Assembly: GCA_015662065.1 (NCBI GenBank) | Contig: DQUX01000178.1 | Location: 1 to 5,420 of the forward strand | Origin: Anaerolineales bacterium | GTDB lineage: Bacteria > Chloroflexota > Anaerolineae > B4-G1 > DUEL01 | Length of the DNA stretch: 5,420 nt | Direction: 5' to 3' | Part shown: in pieces, positions 5,184-5,420 of the stretch | Numbering within the stretch: the first letter of the stretch is position 1 | Layout of the letters: each line of letters opens with the position of its first letter | Notes under the pieces: generated by a model | What the model was told of the DNA's origin: nothing | Seen by the model: the letters and a program-made list of their open reading frames with translations, nothing else | Databases searched by the model: none | Translations under genes and position numbers: made by a program

Positions 5184-5420
5184 ATGAGCGAAGAGAGGCT
5201 GAGACGTTCTCTGGAGGAGTTGTTTTCCGATATTTCCCTGCCGGAGCCGGAGGGGGAGGCCCCACGGGAGGCGAGACTACCGCCGCCGGAGCCGGAGGGG
5301 GAACCGGAGCCAGCACCCCCGTCACCGGAGAAACCGGTTGAGCCAGCGAGGAGGCGAATCTCGCCCGCTGCCTTCCTCTCGGGCCTGCGCGCGCCGCGCC
5401 TCGTCGTTCCGGCGGAGGAG
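5184..5420 (+). CDS. Unrecognised protein with N-terminal helix and Pro/Glu linker (3' end outside window)
   Basis: The first 79 codons are visible and the frame is still open at the right edge. The product begins MSEERLRRSLEELFSDI, a predicted short amphipathic helix with Arg5, Arg7 and Arg8 next to Leu/Phe. A linker of about 35 residues rich in Pro and Glu follows, including PEPEGE twice, and then a basic stretch (PARRRISPAAFLSGLRAPR). ATG 5184 lies 19 bases after the ParA stop; GGGAG (5169-5173) and GAGAGG (5175-5180) offer Shine-Dalgarno pairing. The order of short helix, disordered linker and later domain, next to a ParA gene, resembles ParA partners whose N-terminal basic peptide stimulates ATP hydrolysis, but there is no ParB sequence in view. 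The folded domain lies beyond the window, so no function is assigned. High GC3 and tight spacing support a real gene in the same unit as ParA. Confidence 0.75.
   Translation, partial: MSEERLRRSLEELFSDISLPEPEGEAPREARLPPPEPEGEPEPAPPSPEKPVEPARRRISPAAFLSGLRAPRLVVPAEE
5240..5302 (+). repeat. 18-bp direct repeat within the Pro/Glu linker
   Basis: GCCGGAGCCGGAGGGGGA occurs at 5240-5257 and again at 5285-5302, 45 bases (15 codons) apart and in frame, encoding PEPEGE twice. This suggests that the linker grew by in-frame tandem duplication or is under little sequence constraint. Confidence 0.7.

Overview
The window is GC-rich and read almost entirely on the + strand. It looks like chromosomal DNA of a bacterium, most probably a member of the Chloroflexota (Anaerolineae or a relative). 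That guess rests on recall of family style: stand-alone receivers with this C-terminal signature, a Cache-HAMP-GAF histidine kinase, and a Soj-type ATPase in the same gene line. It was not checked by any search. No RNA genes, insertion sequences, CRISPR arrays or phage genes are visible.

Layout. Bases 1-843 hold a PstS-like substrate-binding lipoprotein whose N-terminus is unresolved: the frame stays open to the left edge and the only usual start codon inside the window is TTG 94. Bases 844-959 form a regulatory gap. It holds an 11-bp-spaced direct repeat overlapping a perfect inverted repeat, an extended -10 promoter (TGTTATAAT) and a palindrome just after the expected transcription start. 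From 960 a same-strand gene line begins: receiver 1 (960-1340), receiver 2 (1377-1781), a 138-base structured gap (1782-1919), a large membrane sensor histidine kinase (start preferred at 1920, end 4277), a ParA/Soj-type ATPase (4301-5164), and the 5' part of a gene whose product opens with a short basic/hydrophobic helix and a Pro/Glu linker (5184 to the right edge).

How the genes may work together. The kinase should sense through its outside Cache-like domain and inside GAF domain, autophosphorylate on His564, and pass phosphate to one or both single-domain receivers. Neither receiver has an output domain, so signalling would go through protein contact or a phosphorelay. The ParA ATPase is tightly linked to the kinase gene (23-base gap). 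It is followed by a protein with a ParB-like style of N-terminal peptide but no ParB sequence in view, which suggests positioning of a protein cargo, perhaps the signalling complex, rather than plasmid partition. This last step is inference. The substrate-binding protein lies outside the promoter-defined unit but could supply ligand information.

The most interesting points are the ParA plus putative partner attached to a two-component cluster, the mutually exclusive hairpins in front of the kinase gene, and the OmpR/PhoB-style direct repeat upstream of the receiver promoter.
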